Below, piece after piece: positions 52,582 to 64,000 of a stretch of 64,000 nt of DNA (the first letter of the stretch is position 1; the number at the start of each line of letters is the position of its first letter). The stretch is from Spiroplasma sp. SV19 (GTDB taxonomy: Bacteria > Bacillota_I > Bacilli_A > Mycoplasmatales > Mycoplasmataceae). Location of the stretch: NCBI RefSeq assembly GCF_030060925.1, contig NZ_CP045455.1:1116001-1180000 (forward strand). The letters run 5' to 3'. The notes below the pieces were generated by a model. It made no database searches and was not told where the DNA came from. It saw only the letters and a program-made list of their open reading frames with translations. A program made the position numbers and the translations under genes.

Positions 52582-53879
52582 TGAACCGATTTTTGTCACA
52601 ATTAATTCTTTCTAAAAATAAGGTAGAATTAAATTAAGAAAAATGGGGTTTTATTATGGCAAAATTAACAAAAATTCAAAAAGAAGAAATAATTAATTTA
52701 GTAAAACAAGGATATAAAACTAAAGATATTGCAATTAGATTTGGAGTAAATACGGGGTCAATTTCTTATATTAAAGATCAATTATCATTCATGGTGATAA
52801 ATTATTTACTGCTGATTTAAACAAAGATCGAAAAATTGAAACAGATAATAAAAAAGAAATTAAAAAATTAAGAAAAAACGTTGAGGAATTAAAATTAATT
52901 AATGAACATCAAAAAAAGTTCAAAACCTTTGTTGAAGAACCAAGGAAGAAAGAATTTTCCAAATAATTGAATATTATAAATTAAATTTAAGAAATTTTCA
53001 TTTGGATAATGTGGCTAAGATTTTTAGTATTTCATCTAGGACAATGCGTCAATATCTTGATAAAAACTTATATACTTTTAACTGTCATAATTTAAAAGAT
53101 GATTTTTGTCATAGGTTAATAATTTTTCATAATACACGAAAAGGCCGAGTAAATGGTTATCGTAAATTAAAATTTGCTTTTATAAAAGTAAATAAAAATC
53201 AAAATAAAGGTTATTTAGGTGAAAATTTGAGTAAAAAAGAAATGTATAAAATAATGAAGGACCATAATCTTCATGATAAAAATAGAACAGGCATGCCATA
53301 TTTAAAAGGCAAATCTTTAACAAAAAGTTGAAACAAAAATATGGATTTAATTAAAGGAAATTTTAAAAATACTTTGGATTTGGTAATTTCTATGGATATT
53401 AAATATGTTGCAACAAATGAAGGCTATGTATATTTTAATTGAGTTAAAGATTTTGGTTCACAAGCAATAATTGGTGAAGCATATTCATCTGATATGTCTT
53501 ATTTGAACTTGGTTTAACCAAATTTAGAACAAGGAATTGACTTTTTAAAAAAATATAATTTTAATGTAACAAATTTAATAATATATACAGATAATGGAAT
53601 GCAGTATTATCATCACGATTTCATCAAATATGCTAATAAAAATAATTTTAAATTAAGTAAGAAAAAATCTTATAAATTAGGACATAATGCTTTATCAGAA
53701 AATACTTTTTATCATTTAACTGTTGAGTGGTTATCTTATAATAAATATGAAACAATTAATCAAGCTATAAATGGTATAAAAGAATATGTTAAATTTTATA
53801 ATTATGAAAGAATTCATTCACAATGGGATCATAGTCCAATGTCATTAATAATAAAATAATTGTGATAAAAATGGGAGCA
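52582..53879 (+). mobile_element. IS3-family insertion sequence, inactivated
   Basis: A 1298-bp element with 22-bp imperfect terminal inverted repeats (left 52582-52603 TGAACCGATTTTTGTCAC..., right 53858-53879). OrfA (52656-52966) is frameshifted near 52790; orfB (about 52950-53859) has the DDE residues in SMDIKYVAT, IYTDNGMQYY and ENTFYHLTVEW but a TAA at 53515-53517. Flanking triplets (TAA left, GTG right) show no target duplication, consistent with an adjacent deletion. Confidence 0.88.
52656..53859 (+). pseudogene. Transposase orfA-orfB of the IS3-family element
   Basis: OrfA begins MAKLTKIQKEEIINLVKQGY with a helix-turn-helix, breaks frame and goes on IHGDKLFTADLNKD with a leucine zipper (KKLRKNVEELKL). 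OrfB overlaps its end in the -1 frame, as usual in this family, and carries an integrase core with one nonsense codon. It cannot transpose on its own as read here. Confidence 0.85.
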
Positions 53880-53932
53880 GTGATTAAGTACGAGAAACAT
53901 GCCGCCCTATTTTAATTTAAGGTATTTTCTGG

Positions 53933-53938
53933 TATAAT
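53933..53938 (+). promoter_or_regulatory. Extended -10 promoter of the protease gene
   Basis: TATAAT preceded by TGG (CTGGTATAATATA), about 76 bases before the ATG. Confidence 0.5.
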
Positions 53939-54013
53939 ATATAGTACATATAATCTAATTCTTATTAGCCTATAATTATAACAAAACTAATCTTATTTAA
54001 AAGGGGAATGGTT

Positions 54014-55144
54014 ATGGAAAAAACAAAAAATATTGCAATGATTGTAATTTTAATTGTGAGCTTAGGACTAGGAGTTTTGTTTGCCTGATTCTTTTGGAGC
54101 ATTTTAATGGGTGATAATCAAATTAATTATGCTGAATATAGTGAATGTTTATTATATTCTAAACATAGCAAACAAAAAGTGGATTTAACACGACAAAATA
54201 ATAGTCAATTAGTAAGCGCAACATTTAGAAAATCAGGAGCAACTAATAAAATAAAACAATTTACTGCTAATAATTTAGCTTTTATTAAGCGATGTGAAAA
54301 TAATATGCTTTACCAAGCAGATCCGACTGTTGTAACAGCATTTAATCAAAAAAAGGCATCTAATCATTTTAAAACAATTGCCGATGTTGTTAATGGTATG
54401 ACAAATAATAAGTTTTACCCATATCAATTAGAGGAGATGGTCTTAACTTTAGATGAAAAAGAGCAGTTACCATTTCGTAATAATTTAATTGCTTTTGCTA
54501 ATTTATTTGTTAATTTTTTTGGTTTATCTGTTTTTCAAAAACTAGTATATAATATCGAAATTAATAATAATATTGCCAAAAGTAGTACAGGAAATAATAA
54601 TCAAGTTTTGGCTTTTACAAAATTAGCCGGGAATGGAAATAGTTTAGCACAATGTCTCGCATTTACAGAACATTCTCTGCAGGCTAAAATGAGTAAAACA
54701 CAATATGAAATTGGTTTTCATTCAACGGCAACTAATATTTCAACCATTGTCCATGAAATAGGACATGCCATTTCCAATTATGCATGAGTTTGACCGTATA
54801 ATCGGATTCGTTTTAATAGTAATATTACTCCAGCAATTGGTCGTTGTACACCAACTAAAGATAAAACATTAATTTATATTCGTGGTTTTATGCATAGTCC
54901 AAATGATTTGTTAGTTCGTTATTTAGGAACAAAAGTTGGAATTAGTAATAATGCTCCATTTCAACAACAATTAGCAGCTTGATCATTTATTCAATCGGGT
55001 TATGGTCGTACTGGAGGCAATGCTGAATTATTTGCAGAAGGTTTTGCCCAATGGTTATTAACTCCGGATGATCAAAAAGCTTTAAATTGACAAATTTTAA
55101 ATGAATTTTATGGGACATATTTTAAAAATTACTATTTAATTTAA
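54014..55144 (+). CDS. Membrane-anchored HExxH zinc metalloprotease
   Basis: The 376-residue protein has an N-terminal hydrophobic anchor (about residues 8-31) and a body outside the membrane. The zinc motif is HEIGH in IVHEIGHAISNYA (His247, Glu248, His251). About 75 residues later, NAELFAEGFAQWL supplies a likely third ligand Glu, as in gluzincin and anthrax lethal-factor-like proteases. TGA-Trp codons are present. RBS AAAGGGGAA. Its promoter lies just beyond the IS. Substrate unknown; a host-directed or surface-processing role is possible. Confidence 0.82.
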
Positions 55145-55166
55145 AAAAGGGTGAAAACCCTTTTTT
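55143..55166. terminator. Bidirectional terminator
   Basis: AAAAAAGGGT and ACCCTTTTTT hairpin between the protease and the convergent HAD gene. Confidence 0.88.
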
Positions 55167-56028
55167 AAATATCTTCACCGTTTAGTAATTTTTCTAAATA
55201 ATCACCAACACCACCTTCATCATTGGTTAAATGGGTAATTCCTCGGGCACTTGTTTTTAGATTATCATTACCATTTTTCATTGCAATTCCATAACCAACA
55301 TTTTGTAATAACTCTAAATCATTCATTTCATCGCCAAAAGCAATCACATCGCGAATATCAACATTATAGTATTGTGCTAAAATATTAGCAGCAAATCCTT
55401 TTGAAACAAGTTTATTTGTAATATTAATCATTGTTTGACTTTGTTTACTACTATAATGACCGATATTAATTCGAACAGAGTTTTTAAAGTTTTCAAACAT
55501 TCTTAATACTTCGTCAGTTTTGTTAGCACTGCTTAAATATAATGCCATATTGCTTGCAGGACCTTTTCAAGCATGATAAGGGTCAGCAATAAAATATTCA
55601 TCATCAGCAACGTCATCAAGATGAAAGTAGTTTTCAATTGCTTCATCTTTTTTTCAGCAAACAGCCTTGTCATAATGTTCAATTAAGACATTTTCGACAT
55701 TGTTTTTAACTTGGGGGTGATTAATAATACTCATAATTACATCATATGCAATTGAGAAAACTAACCGCTTAAATTCTCGTTTTAAAGGATCATGAATATG
55801 ACCACCATCAAAATTTGTTAATAATGTATCTAATCCTAATTCGCGATAAAAGCGAATGCTTGCTCGGTGTGGACGACCAGTAATAATACATACTTTATGA
55901 CCAATATTCACCGCTTTTTTAATTACTTCTTGTGTTTTTGGATGGATTGTTTTACCATCATTCATTAAGATGGTACCATCTAAATCAATTAAGATTAATC
56001 TTTTTTTATCTAAGTGTTGTAATTTCAT
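55165..56028 (-). CDS. Cof-type HAD family hydrolase
   Basis: The 287-residue phosphatase has HAD motif I LIDLDGTIL, motif II in CIITGRPH, and motif III/IV in KGFAANIL and AFGDEMNDLELLQ, with a C2-type cap between them, as in Cof/YidA enzymes that hydrolyse sugar phosphates or flavin nucleotides. TGA-Trp codons lie in the segment 55549-55653. RBS AAAGGAGTA. It is divergent from clpB. Confidence 0.9.
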
Positions 56029-56116
56029 TGGTACTCCTTTCTAAGAATAAATTTTTTCTGCTCCCTTTATCTTTTATTATATCTAATATTTATGTAATTA
56101 AATTATTTTTAAAATT

Positions 56117-56143
56117 TTAGCACTATTTAGTTGACTTTGCTAA
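56117..56143 (+). promoter_or_regulatory. CIRCE-like operator 1 upstream of clpB
   Basis: TTAGCACTA, nine bases, then CTTTGCTAA. The left half fits CIRCE (TTAGCACTC) at 8 of 9, the right half (GAGTGCTAA) at 6 of 9. It overlaps the -35 box TTGACT (56131-56136), so HrcA binding would block the promoter. Confidence 0.7.
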
Positions 56144-56158
56144 TAACTATGATAAGAT
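56131..56158 (+). promoter_or_regulatory. clpB promoter
   Basis: TTGACT (56131-56136) and TAAGAT (56153-56158), spacer 16, between the two CIRCE-like sites. Confidence 0.6.
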
Positions 56159-56170
56159 ATAGATATTAAA

Positions 56171-56197
56171 TTAGCAGACCAAGACTAAGAGTGCTAA
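56171..56197 (+). promoter_or_regulatory. CIRCE operator 2 upstream of clpB
   Basis: TTAGCAGAC, nine-base spacer, GAGTGCTAA; the right half is a perfect match and the left has 7 of 9 bases. It lies just before the RBS AAAGGAGGG. Confidence 0.85.
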
Positions 56198-56213
56198 AAA
56201 AGGAGGGTACTTT

Positions 56214-58355
56214 ATGGAATTTGCACAACAATATGAACCAGGAAAAGATCCAAAGGTTCTGGAAAAATTTACTAAAAACCTTAATAAGGAAGCAATTGCG
56301 GGGAAATTAGATCCAATTATTGGGCGTGAAGACGAAATTAATCGGGTAATTCGGATTTTATCGCGTAAAACAAAAAATAATCCGGTCTTAATCGGTGAAC
56401 CAGGTGTTGGTAAAACAGCGATTGTTGAAGGATTAGCTCAGCGAATTGTTAAAGGTGATATTCCTAGTAATTTACAAAATAAAACAATTTATGAATTAGA
56501 TATGGGAGCCTTAATTGCAGGGGCTAAATTTCAAGGAGAATTTGAAGAACGTTTAAAAGCGGTAATGAATAAAGTAAAAGAATCAAATGGCGATATTATT
56601 TTATTTATTGATGAATTACATTTAATTATTGGTGCTGGAAAAACGCAGGGAAGTATGGATGCTAGTAACTTATTAAAACCGATGTTAGCTCGTGGTGAGT
56701 TACATTGTATTGGGGCGACAACATTAGATGAACATCGCTTATACATTGAAAAAGATGCTGCTTTAGAACGTCGTTTTCAAAAAGTAATGGTTGTTGAATC
56801 AACAATTGATGAAAGTATTTCAATTTTACGAGGATTAAAAGAACGTTTTGAAACTTTTCATGGGGTTAAAATTCATGATAATGCGTTAGTAGCTGCTGTC
56901 AACTTGTCATCACGTTATATTACTGATCGCTTCTTACCAGATAAAGCAATTGACTTAATTGATGAAGCTTCAGCAACAATCAAAACTGAAATTGCATCAG
57001 TCCCAACTGAGTTAGATAACTTGAATCGACGTGTTGTGCAATTGGAAATTGAAAAGGCGGCCTTACAAAAAGAAACAGATAAGGCTTCTAATGAACGACT
57101 AGTTGATATTGCCAATGAATTAAAACCATTAAAAGCAAAACAAGAAAAATTAGAAGTTCAGTGGAATTCTGAGAAAGAAAGTATTACTAAATTAAAGAAT
57201 TTGAAATCACAAGTTGAACAATTAAAAAAAGAATTAGAACAAACACAATTACGCGGTGATTTTAATCGTGCCGGAGAAATTCAATATGCCCTATTACCAA
57301 AATTAGAACAACAATTACATGAGCAAGAAAAAAGTGCTTCAGAGTCACAATTATTAAAAGAAGATGTTACTGAACGTGAGATTGCCGCTATTGTTGGAAA
57401 ATGAACAGGAATTCCTGTTGATCGGTTAGTGGAAACTGAAAAAGCAAAACTAATGAATTTAAATAAAATTTTGTGTCGCCGTGTTCGTGGTCAAAGTGAG
57501 GCCATTCAAGCGGTTTCTGATGCCATTATTCGTAGTCGTAGTGGAATTAAAGATCCAAATAAACCGATTGGTAGTTTCTTATTTTTAGGACCAACCGGAG
57601 TTGGGAAAACTGAAGTTGCACGTAGTTTAGCATATGTTTTATTTAATTCAGAAAAACAAATGGTTCGTTTAGATATGTCTGAATATATGGAAAAACATTC
57701 TGTTAGTAAGTTAATTGGTGCTCCACCAGGTTATGTTGGTCATGAACAAGGTGGTCAATTAACAGAAGCTGTTCGTCGCAATCCATATTCAATTGTCTTA
57801 TTTGATGAAATTGAAAAGGCCCATCCAGATATCCTGAATATTTTTTTACAAATCTTAGAAGATGGTCACTTAACTGATTCGTTAGGAAAAACCGTTGATT
57901 TTAAAAATACAATTATTATTATGACTTCAAATATTGGTTCAGAGTATTTATTAAATGAAAACAATGAGGGTGTTGGTTTATTAATTCAAAAAGAATTGGC
58001 CAAAAAATTTAAGCCCGAGTTTTTAAACCGTATTGACAATGTTGTAACTTTTAATGCTTTATCTAAAGAAGTGATTAAGGAAATTATTGAAAAAGAATTA
58101 TCAGAGTTAACACAACGTATTGAAAATAGTAAAAATATTCGTATTACTTATTCAGGGGCGGTGTTAGAGAAAATTTTAGACGAAGGATATGATCGTGAAT
58201 TTGGAGCGCGTCCAATTAAACGTTATATTCAACGAAACCTTGAGTCATTAATTGCGCATGCTATTATTTCCGAAGAAGTTCAAGAGGGAAAATCATATAC
58301 GATTGATGTTGTTGATAACAAAATGGTTATTAAAAACAGTACAAAATTAAATTAG
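56214..58355 (+). CDS. clpB: ATP-dependent disaggregase ClpB (lacking N-domain)
   Basis: The 713-residue AAA+ chaperone dissolves aggregates together with DnaK. The first AAA module has Walker A GEPGVGKT at 61-68, the middle coiled coil runs about 285-385, and the second module has Walker [10 protein letters not shown] near 459-466 and the C-terminal D2-small domain. The usual N-terminal ClpN domain is absent, as typical of mollicutes. One TGA is Trp. Two CIRCE sites place it under HrcA control. Confidence 0.96.
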
Positions 58356-58358
58356 CAC

Positions 58359-58386
58359 TTGCATTCTGATAATGATAATTTATAAT
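58359..58386 (+). promoter_or_regulatory. Promoter of hrcA-grpE-dnaK-dnaJ
   Basis: TTGCAT (58359-58364) and TATAAT (58381-58386), spacer 16. A CIRCE half-site TTAGCACTT (58352-58360) overlaps its -35. Confidence 0.7.
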
Positions 58387-58393
58387 ATTATTG

Positions 58394-58420
58394 TTAGCAC
58401 TATTTAGTGTTAATTGCCAA
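58394..58420 (+). promoter_or_regulatory. CIRCE-like operator before hrcA
   Basis: TTAGCACTA, nine bases, AATTGCCAA; a tighter palindrome TTAGCACTA-TT-TAGTGTTAA overlaps it. HrcA should bind here to repress the operon. Confidence 0.75.
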
Positions 58421-58455
58421 ATTTAAATAAGAATTGGAACTAGGAGGTGCTGGTG

Positions 58456-59502
58456 ATGTTAACCCAACGCCAAGAAAACATCTTGAAAGTAATTGTGGAA
58501 GAATACACGAAAACAGCGCAACCTGTTGGAAGTAAAGCTATTATGGCTTCATCCTTAATAGATTCTTCTTCTGCAACAATTCGGAATGAATGTGCAATTT
58601 TAGAAAAAGAAGGTTTTTTAGAAAAAGAACATGCTTCATCGGGACGAATTCCGTCAACAAAAGGGTATCGCTATTATGTTGATAATCTAATGGATGAAAA
58701 AAATATTGATGATATTAAAAACCGCATTGAAGCATTATTTGTTAATCGCAATATGTCAATTAATGATATTCTTGATCAAACTGGTCAAATTTTGAGTGAA
58801 ATGACAAATTTGACAACGGTTGTTGTTGGTCCAAACTTTAATGAAGAAATGTTAAAGAAAATTGAATTGTTACCAATTTCAGCAACGCAAGCTGTTGTTG
58901 TCTTTGTTTTAACAAATGGCCATGTTGAAAACAAATTGTTTAATATTGACGAAAATAGTTCAATTAATGATTTACAAATTTCAATTGAATTATTTAATAG
59001 CCGATTAGAAAATACTAAAATAAGTGATATTACTGCAAAATTTGATGTTATTCGACCAGTTTTAGAACAACAAGTCAAGCATCATGAATATATTTTAAAA
59101 CAATTTGCGAATGCTTTAACAAGCATTGTTAAACCAAGTTATTCAACCCATGGTTTACAATATATGTTACAAAATCCTGAGTATAATAACCCAGAACGAA
59201 TTAAACAAATTATCCGTTTTATTGAAACAATTTCTCCGTTTGATTATTTTAAAAAACAACAAGATAATCCGAATGATGATTTAGTTTCAATCCAAATTGG
59301 AAATGAAACAGGATTTAATAATGACGATATGGCATTGTTAACAACAACATATAAAGTTGATGATATGCAAGAAGGGGGAATCGCTTTGGTGGGGCCAAAG
59401 CGCTTGGAATATGATAAACTCTATGAAGTTTTAGAGTGGTTAGCAAATCGCATTCGCGAAGCATATCAAAAAGAAGATAGAAAGGTTGAGATTAATGAGT
59501 AA
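58456..59502 (+). CDS. hrcA: Heat-inducible transcription repressor HrcA
   Basis: The 348-residue repressor binds CIRCE and needs GroEL or similar help to fold. The N-terminal winged helix (LTQRQENILKVIVEEY, TIRNECAILEKEGFLEKEH, SGRIPSTKGYRYYVD) is intact, followed by the GAF-like and insert domains. ATG 58456, eight bases after AGGAGG, is the best start, over in-frame GTGs. It overlaps grpE by eight bases. Confidence 0.95.
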   Translation: MLTQRQENILKVIVEEYTKTAQPVGSKAIMASSLIDSSSATIRNECAILEKEGFLEKEHASSGRIPSTKGYRYYVDNLMDEKNIDDIKNRIEALFVNRNMSINDILDQTGQILSEMTNLTTVVVGPNFNEEMLKKIELLPISATQAVVVFVLTNGHVENKLFNIDENSSINDLQISIELFNSRLENTKISDITAKFDVIRPVLEQQVKHHEYILKQFANALTSIVKPSYSTHGLQYMLQNPEYNNPERIKQIIRFIETISPFDYFKKQQDNPNDDLVSIQIGNETGFNNDDMALLTTTYKVDDMQEGGIALVGPKRLEYDKLYEVLEWLANRIREAYQKEDRKVEINE

Positions 59503-60115
59503 TGAAAAAAATGACAAATCTTCACCAAACCAATTAAAAGAAAAAATTGATAAATTACGGAAAGAATTAGCTAATAATCAAACAGCTCCTTTAGCATCAG
59601 ATTCACTTGAAACTGAAACACCAACAGCTGAAGCAAATAACTTGGCAATTATCGAAGATTTAGAACAAGAAATTGATTTATTATTAAAAGATAATATGCG
59701 CTTACGAGAAGAAAAGTTATTAGCATTAGCAGATGGTGAAAATTTAAAGAAAAGAATTCATGCGGAAGTAGCTGATATTAAACTTTATCGTGCTGCGGGA
59801 ATCGCAGAAAAATTATTACCAACCTTGGATAACTTTGAACGAGCATTACAAGTGACAAATGTCACACCCGAGGTTAAAAACTTTTTAACCGGATTTGAAA
59901 TGATTCACCGTATGTTTAAAACGGTCTTTGAAGAAGAAGGAATTACCGCAATGGATACCAAAGTGGGCGAACGCTTTAATTCTAACTTCCATGCGGCAAT
60001 TGAAATTGTTGAATCAACTGAGGTTGCTTCGGGATGCATTGTTCAAATTATGCAAAAAGGATATATGATTCATGATCGTGTCTTGCGTCATGCATCAGTG
60101 CAAGTAGCAAAATAA
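59495..60115 (+). CDS. grpE: Nucleotide exchange factor GrpE
   Basis: The 206-residue homodimeric protein releases ADP from DnaK. It has a charged N-terminal tail, a long coiled coil (about 55-120) and the C-terminal beta domain with the GrpE signature ending VLRHASVQVAK. ATG 59495 is inside the hrcA stop region and preceded by AAAGGTTG, so translation is coupled. Length and order are normal. Confidence 0.95.
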   Translation: MSNEKNDKSSPNQLKEKIDKLRKELANNQTAPLASDSLETETPTAEANNLAIIEDLEQEIDLLLKDNMRLREEKLLALADGENLKKRIHAEVADIKLYRAAGIAEKLLPTLDNFERALQVTNVTPEVKNFLTGFEMIHRMFKTVFEEEGITAMDTKVGERFNSNFHAAIEIVESTEVASGCIVQIMQKGYMIHDRVLRHASVQVAK

Positions 60116-61936
<1,821 letters not shown>

Positions 61937-61946
61937 CAATAATGAT

Positions 61947-61972
61947 GACTAAAATTATTTTAGTTATCTTTT
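61947..61972 (+). terminator. Hairpin between dnaK and dnaJ
   Basis: GACTAAAAT and ATTTTAGTT pair, followed by ATCTTTTCTTT. It could be an attenuator or RNA-processing site that lowers dnaJ relative to dnaK. Confidence 0.45.
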
Positions 61973-62002
61973 CTTTAAAAAAGAAAGTAGGAAGATGGTA
62001 AA

Positions 62003-63142
62003 ATGGGGAAACGAGACTATTATGATGTATTAGGTGTCAAGCGAGATGCAACTGATGATGAAATTAAGCGTGCATTTCGCCAACTAGCGAAAAAATACCA
62101 CCCAGATGTTTCAAAAGAAAAGGATGCTGAGGCGAAATTCAAAGAAATTAATGAAGCTTACGAAGTATTATCTGATCCTAATAAACGTCAAAACTATGAT
62201 CAGTTTGGTCATGCTGCAAATGATCCAAATGGTTTTGGTGGTTTTGGTGGCTTTAGTCAAGGTTTTAGTAGTAATGGTGGTTTTGAAGATATTTTTTCTG
62301 GTGGTTTTGGTGATATTTTTGAAAACTTTTTTGGTGGTAGCGCTAAAAAACGGCGTGGTTTTAGTAACCAACCAATTAAAGGAGAAAATGTTGCCGCACA
62401 TGTTACAGTTACTTTAAAAGAACAAATGTTTGGAAAAACAGTGAAACTTGATTTGAATGTTGATAAGACTTGTGAAGCGTGTGATGGAACAGGGGCAAAA
62501 GATCCCAAAAAAGATATTCATACTTGTACAACTTGTGATGGATATGGATATGTTAACATTGAACAACGTAGTTTATTTGGCATAATTCAATCACAACAAC
62601 CTTGTCCTGATTGTAAGGGGCGTGGAAAAGTTATCACAAGTAAATGTCCAAAATGTAAGGGTCAAGGCCATTATCGTGGCAAAGAAATCGTTGAAATTGA
62701 ATTGCCAAAATCAATTTATGAGAACCAACAATTACGGATTCGTGAAAAGGGCAATTATGGTTTAAATAATGGCCCGCGGGGAGATATTTATTTAGAAATT
62801 TCAGTTAAACCAAATAAATACTTTAAACGAATTAATGATAATTTGCATTTAGATTTACCAGTTTCTTATTTAGATGCCTTATTGGGAGCTGAAATTAAAG
62901 TGCCAACTTTTGATGGTGATGTTCATTTGAAATTACCAGCAAACACAAAAACAAACAGTGTTTTTAGTATTCCAAACCATGGATTTTTTAAAAGCCCAAC
63001 ATCCAATAAACGGGGTGATTTAATTGTCAATGTTATCGTTACAATCCCTACTAAATTATCGGCAGAAGAAAAAGCCAAAATACAGGAATTAAAAGATATT
63101 AGTTCATTTCAAATTACCGATAATTTCTATGAAAATTTATAA
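62003..63142 (+). CDS. dnaJ: Chaperone DnaJ (Hsp40)
   Basis: The 379-residue type I J-protein has the J domain with HPD at 33-35, a Gly/Phe-rich linker (about 75-115), a zinc finger with four CxxCxGxG-type repeats ([37 protein letters not shown]), and two substrate-binding beta domains. It delivers substrates to DnaK and stimulates its ATPase. RBS AGGAAGATG. It closes the operon. Confidence 0.97.
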   Translation: MGKRDYYDVLGVKRDATDDEIKRAFRQLAKKYHPDVSKEKDAEAKFKEINEAYEVLSDPNKRQNYDQFGHAANDPNGFGGFGGFSQGFSSNGGFEDIFSGGFGDIFENFFGGSAKKRRGFSNQPIKGENVAAHVTVTLKEQMFGKTVKLDLNVDKTCEACDGTGAKDPKKDIHTCTTCDGYGYVNIEQRSLFGIIQSQQPCPDCKGRGKVITSKCPKCKGQGHYRGKEIVEIELPKSIYENQQLRIREKGNYGLNNGPRGDIYLEISVKPNKYFKRINDNLHLDLPVSYLDALLGAEIKVPTFDGDVHLKLPANTKTNSVFSIPNHGFFKSPTSNKRGDLIVNVIVTIPTKLSAEEKAKIQELKDISSFQITDNFYENL

Positions 63143-63147
63143 TAACT

Positions 63148-63218
63148 AAAAAAGAGCACTCTAAAAAGGAAGGAAAGTGATAAAGACTTTGCCAATCTCT
63201 GCTAGGGGGTGCTTTTTT
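63148..63218 (+). terminator. Structured 71-base element ending in T run after dnaJ
   Basis: AAAAAAGAGCAC can pair with GGTGCTTTTTT across about 50 bases, AGAGCACTCT is a self-complementary segment, and AAAGT/ACTTT forms an inner hairpin. This is more complex and richer in G/C than ordinary terminators here. It may be the operon terminator or a small structured RNA. Confidence 0.5.
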
Positions 63219-63259
63219 ATATGGTAAAAAGAAATCTTCACACAAGATTTTAATGCTTG

Positions 63260-63586
63260 TTATTTTTTATTTTCGTGCTCTTTTCAACGATAATAACCAT
63301 AAATGCCAGTTGATAAAACATACACATTAGAATAACCAAGTTCTCGTAATTCTAATGCTGCTTCACTACTACGATTACCACCATTGCACAAGGTAATAAT
63401 TAACTGGTCTTTATCTGGTAAATAATAAGCGGGGTTTTGTAATAAATCAAAGATATAAACATTTGTTGAATTTGGCATTTGATGCAAAGTTTTAAATTCA
63501 ACATTAGTTCGGACATCTAACAAGTAGGCTTGATCTTTTAATGTTTCAAAGGTTGGATTATCAATATAGACTGATTGCTGTTTCAT
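63260..63586 (-). CDS. Rhodanese-like domain protein
   Basis: The 108-residue single-domain protein has the rhodanese pattern [14 protein letters not shown] and the active-site loop [13 protein letters not shown] with Cys followed by Arg, as in CxxGxRS sulfurtransferases. TGA at 63284 is Trp, and the frame continues eight codons to TAA 63260-63262. Single-domain rhodaneses carry sulfur as persulfide; the physiological acceptor is unknown. It is divergent from pnp. Confidence 0.87.
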
Positions 63587-63665
63587 ATTAGGTTCCTCAA
63601 CTTTTTCGCTATATTTATATCATATCGTAAATATCAAAATAATGTGTGATAAAATTAAAAAGGTT

Positions 63666-63671
63666 TATAAT
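63666..63671 (+). promoter_or_regulatory. -10 box of pnp
   Basis: TATAAT in GGTTTATAATAAC, 24 bases before the pnp start. Confidence 0.5.
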
Positions 63672-63695
63672 AACAGAGAGGAATTAAGAGTTTTG

Positions 63696-64000
63696 ATGGC
63701 AAAACAAGTTTTTAAAAAAATAATTAATAATCGGCAATTGATTGTCGAACATGGGCAATTAGCAAAACAAGCCAGTGGCGCGGTGTTAGTCCGTTATGGT
63801 GAAACGGTGGTCTTAGTAACAGCAACAGTTAGTAATAAAGTTAGTGAAACTGATTTTTTTCCATTAACAGTTGTTTTTCAAGAAAAGTTATATTCGGTTG
63901 GAAAAATTCCGGGGGGATTTTTAAAACGAGAAGGAAAGCCATCAGAATATGGAACTTTATCAGCGCGGGTGATTGATCGGGTTTTACGTCCCTTATTTTC
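63696..64000 (+). CDS. pnp: Polyribonucleotide nucleotidyltransferase, N-terminal part
   Basis: The first 101 codons are visible; the gene runs off the window. The product starts [18 protein letters not shown] and has the PNPase first RNase PH domain pattern [15 protein letters not shown] and [15 protein letters not shown], ending in [12 protein letters not shown]. PNPase degrades RNA 3' to 5' using phosphate. The ATG lies 14 bases after AGAGAGG; an in-frame TTG directly before it is also possible. Confidence 0.92.
   Translation, partial: MAKQVFKKIINNRQLIVEHGQLAKQASGAVLVRYGETVVLVTATVSNKVSETDFFPLTVVFQEKLYSVGKIPGGFLKREGKPSEYGTLSARVIDRVLRPLF

Noticed and set aside
62106-62417. Overlapping ORFs in dnaJ on both strands
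   Set aside because: Low-complexity shadows of the Gly/Phe-rich region of DnaJ.

Overview
The window is a 64-kb stretch of a low-GC mollicute chromosome, almost certainly Spiroplasma. TGA is read as tryptophan throughout: nearly every conserved gene (proS, tyrS, dnaK, pepF, pepA, clpB) runs through in-frame TGA codons, and tandem tRNA-Trp genes with anticodons UCA and CCA are present. Lipoprotein signal peptides of the MKKLLSxLG...TTTVxxC type and the loss of the ClpB N-domain fit the Citri clade; the species is an inference. Many track-sized ORFs are pieces of longer genes, so the coordinates given here are for code 4.

Layout. 1-16 kb: the end of an unknown gene, proS, an unrecognised gene pair, acpP-fur, a small TGA-rich ORF, three tRNAs, two degV genes, an M42 aminopeptidase-ytpR-pncB operon, a YtxH-type membrane cluster, tyrS, and a two-gene RloA/RloB (AbiL-like) pair that looks like an antiphage system with a frameshifted second gene. 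16-31 kb: a membrane protein, lipoproteins, a stand-alone PTS IIB, two paralogous P-type Mg2+ ATPases separated by an amino-acid permease, a poly-T-preceded lipoprotein and a secreted hydrophobic protein. 30-35 kb: pepA, pepF, a BtuR-like P-loop protein and a second poly-T-preceded lipoprotein.

35-45 kb is the most unusual part: a 4.18-kb tandem duplication of a cassette encoding a secreted protein, an ABC ATPase and an ABC permease with a large ectodomain. The copies have diverged. In copy A the ATPase and permease are fused in one frame; in copy B the ATPase has two frameshifts. The junction carries a 71-bp piece also found at 4.8 kb, which gives a ribosome-binding site and start codon to a truncated YitT/DUF2179 gene.

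45-54 kb: a DMT-type transporter, glpX, an aldo/keto reductase and a small protein, followed by a decay zone with two degraded IS3-family elements, a ruined membrane-protein gene, a GDSL lipoprotein, a frameshifted yqeG, and a yqeH cut off after its zinc finger exactly at an IS end. 54-64 kb: a membrane-anchored HExxH protease, a Cof-type HAD phosphatase, then the heat-shock block clpB and hrcA-grpE-dnaK-dnaJ with CIRCE operators (HrcA represses its own operon and clpB), a rhodanese-like gene and the start of pnp.
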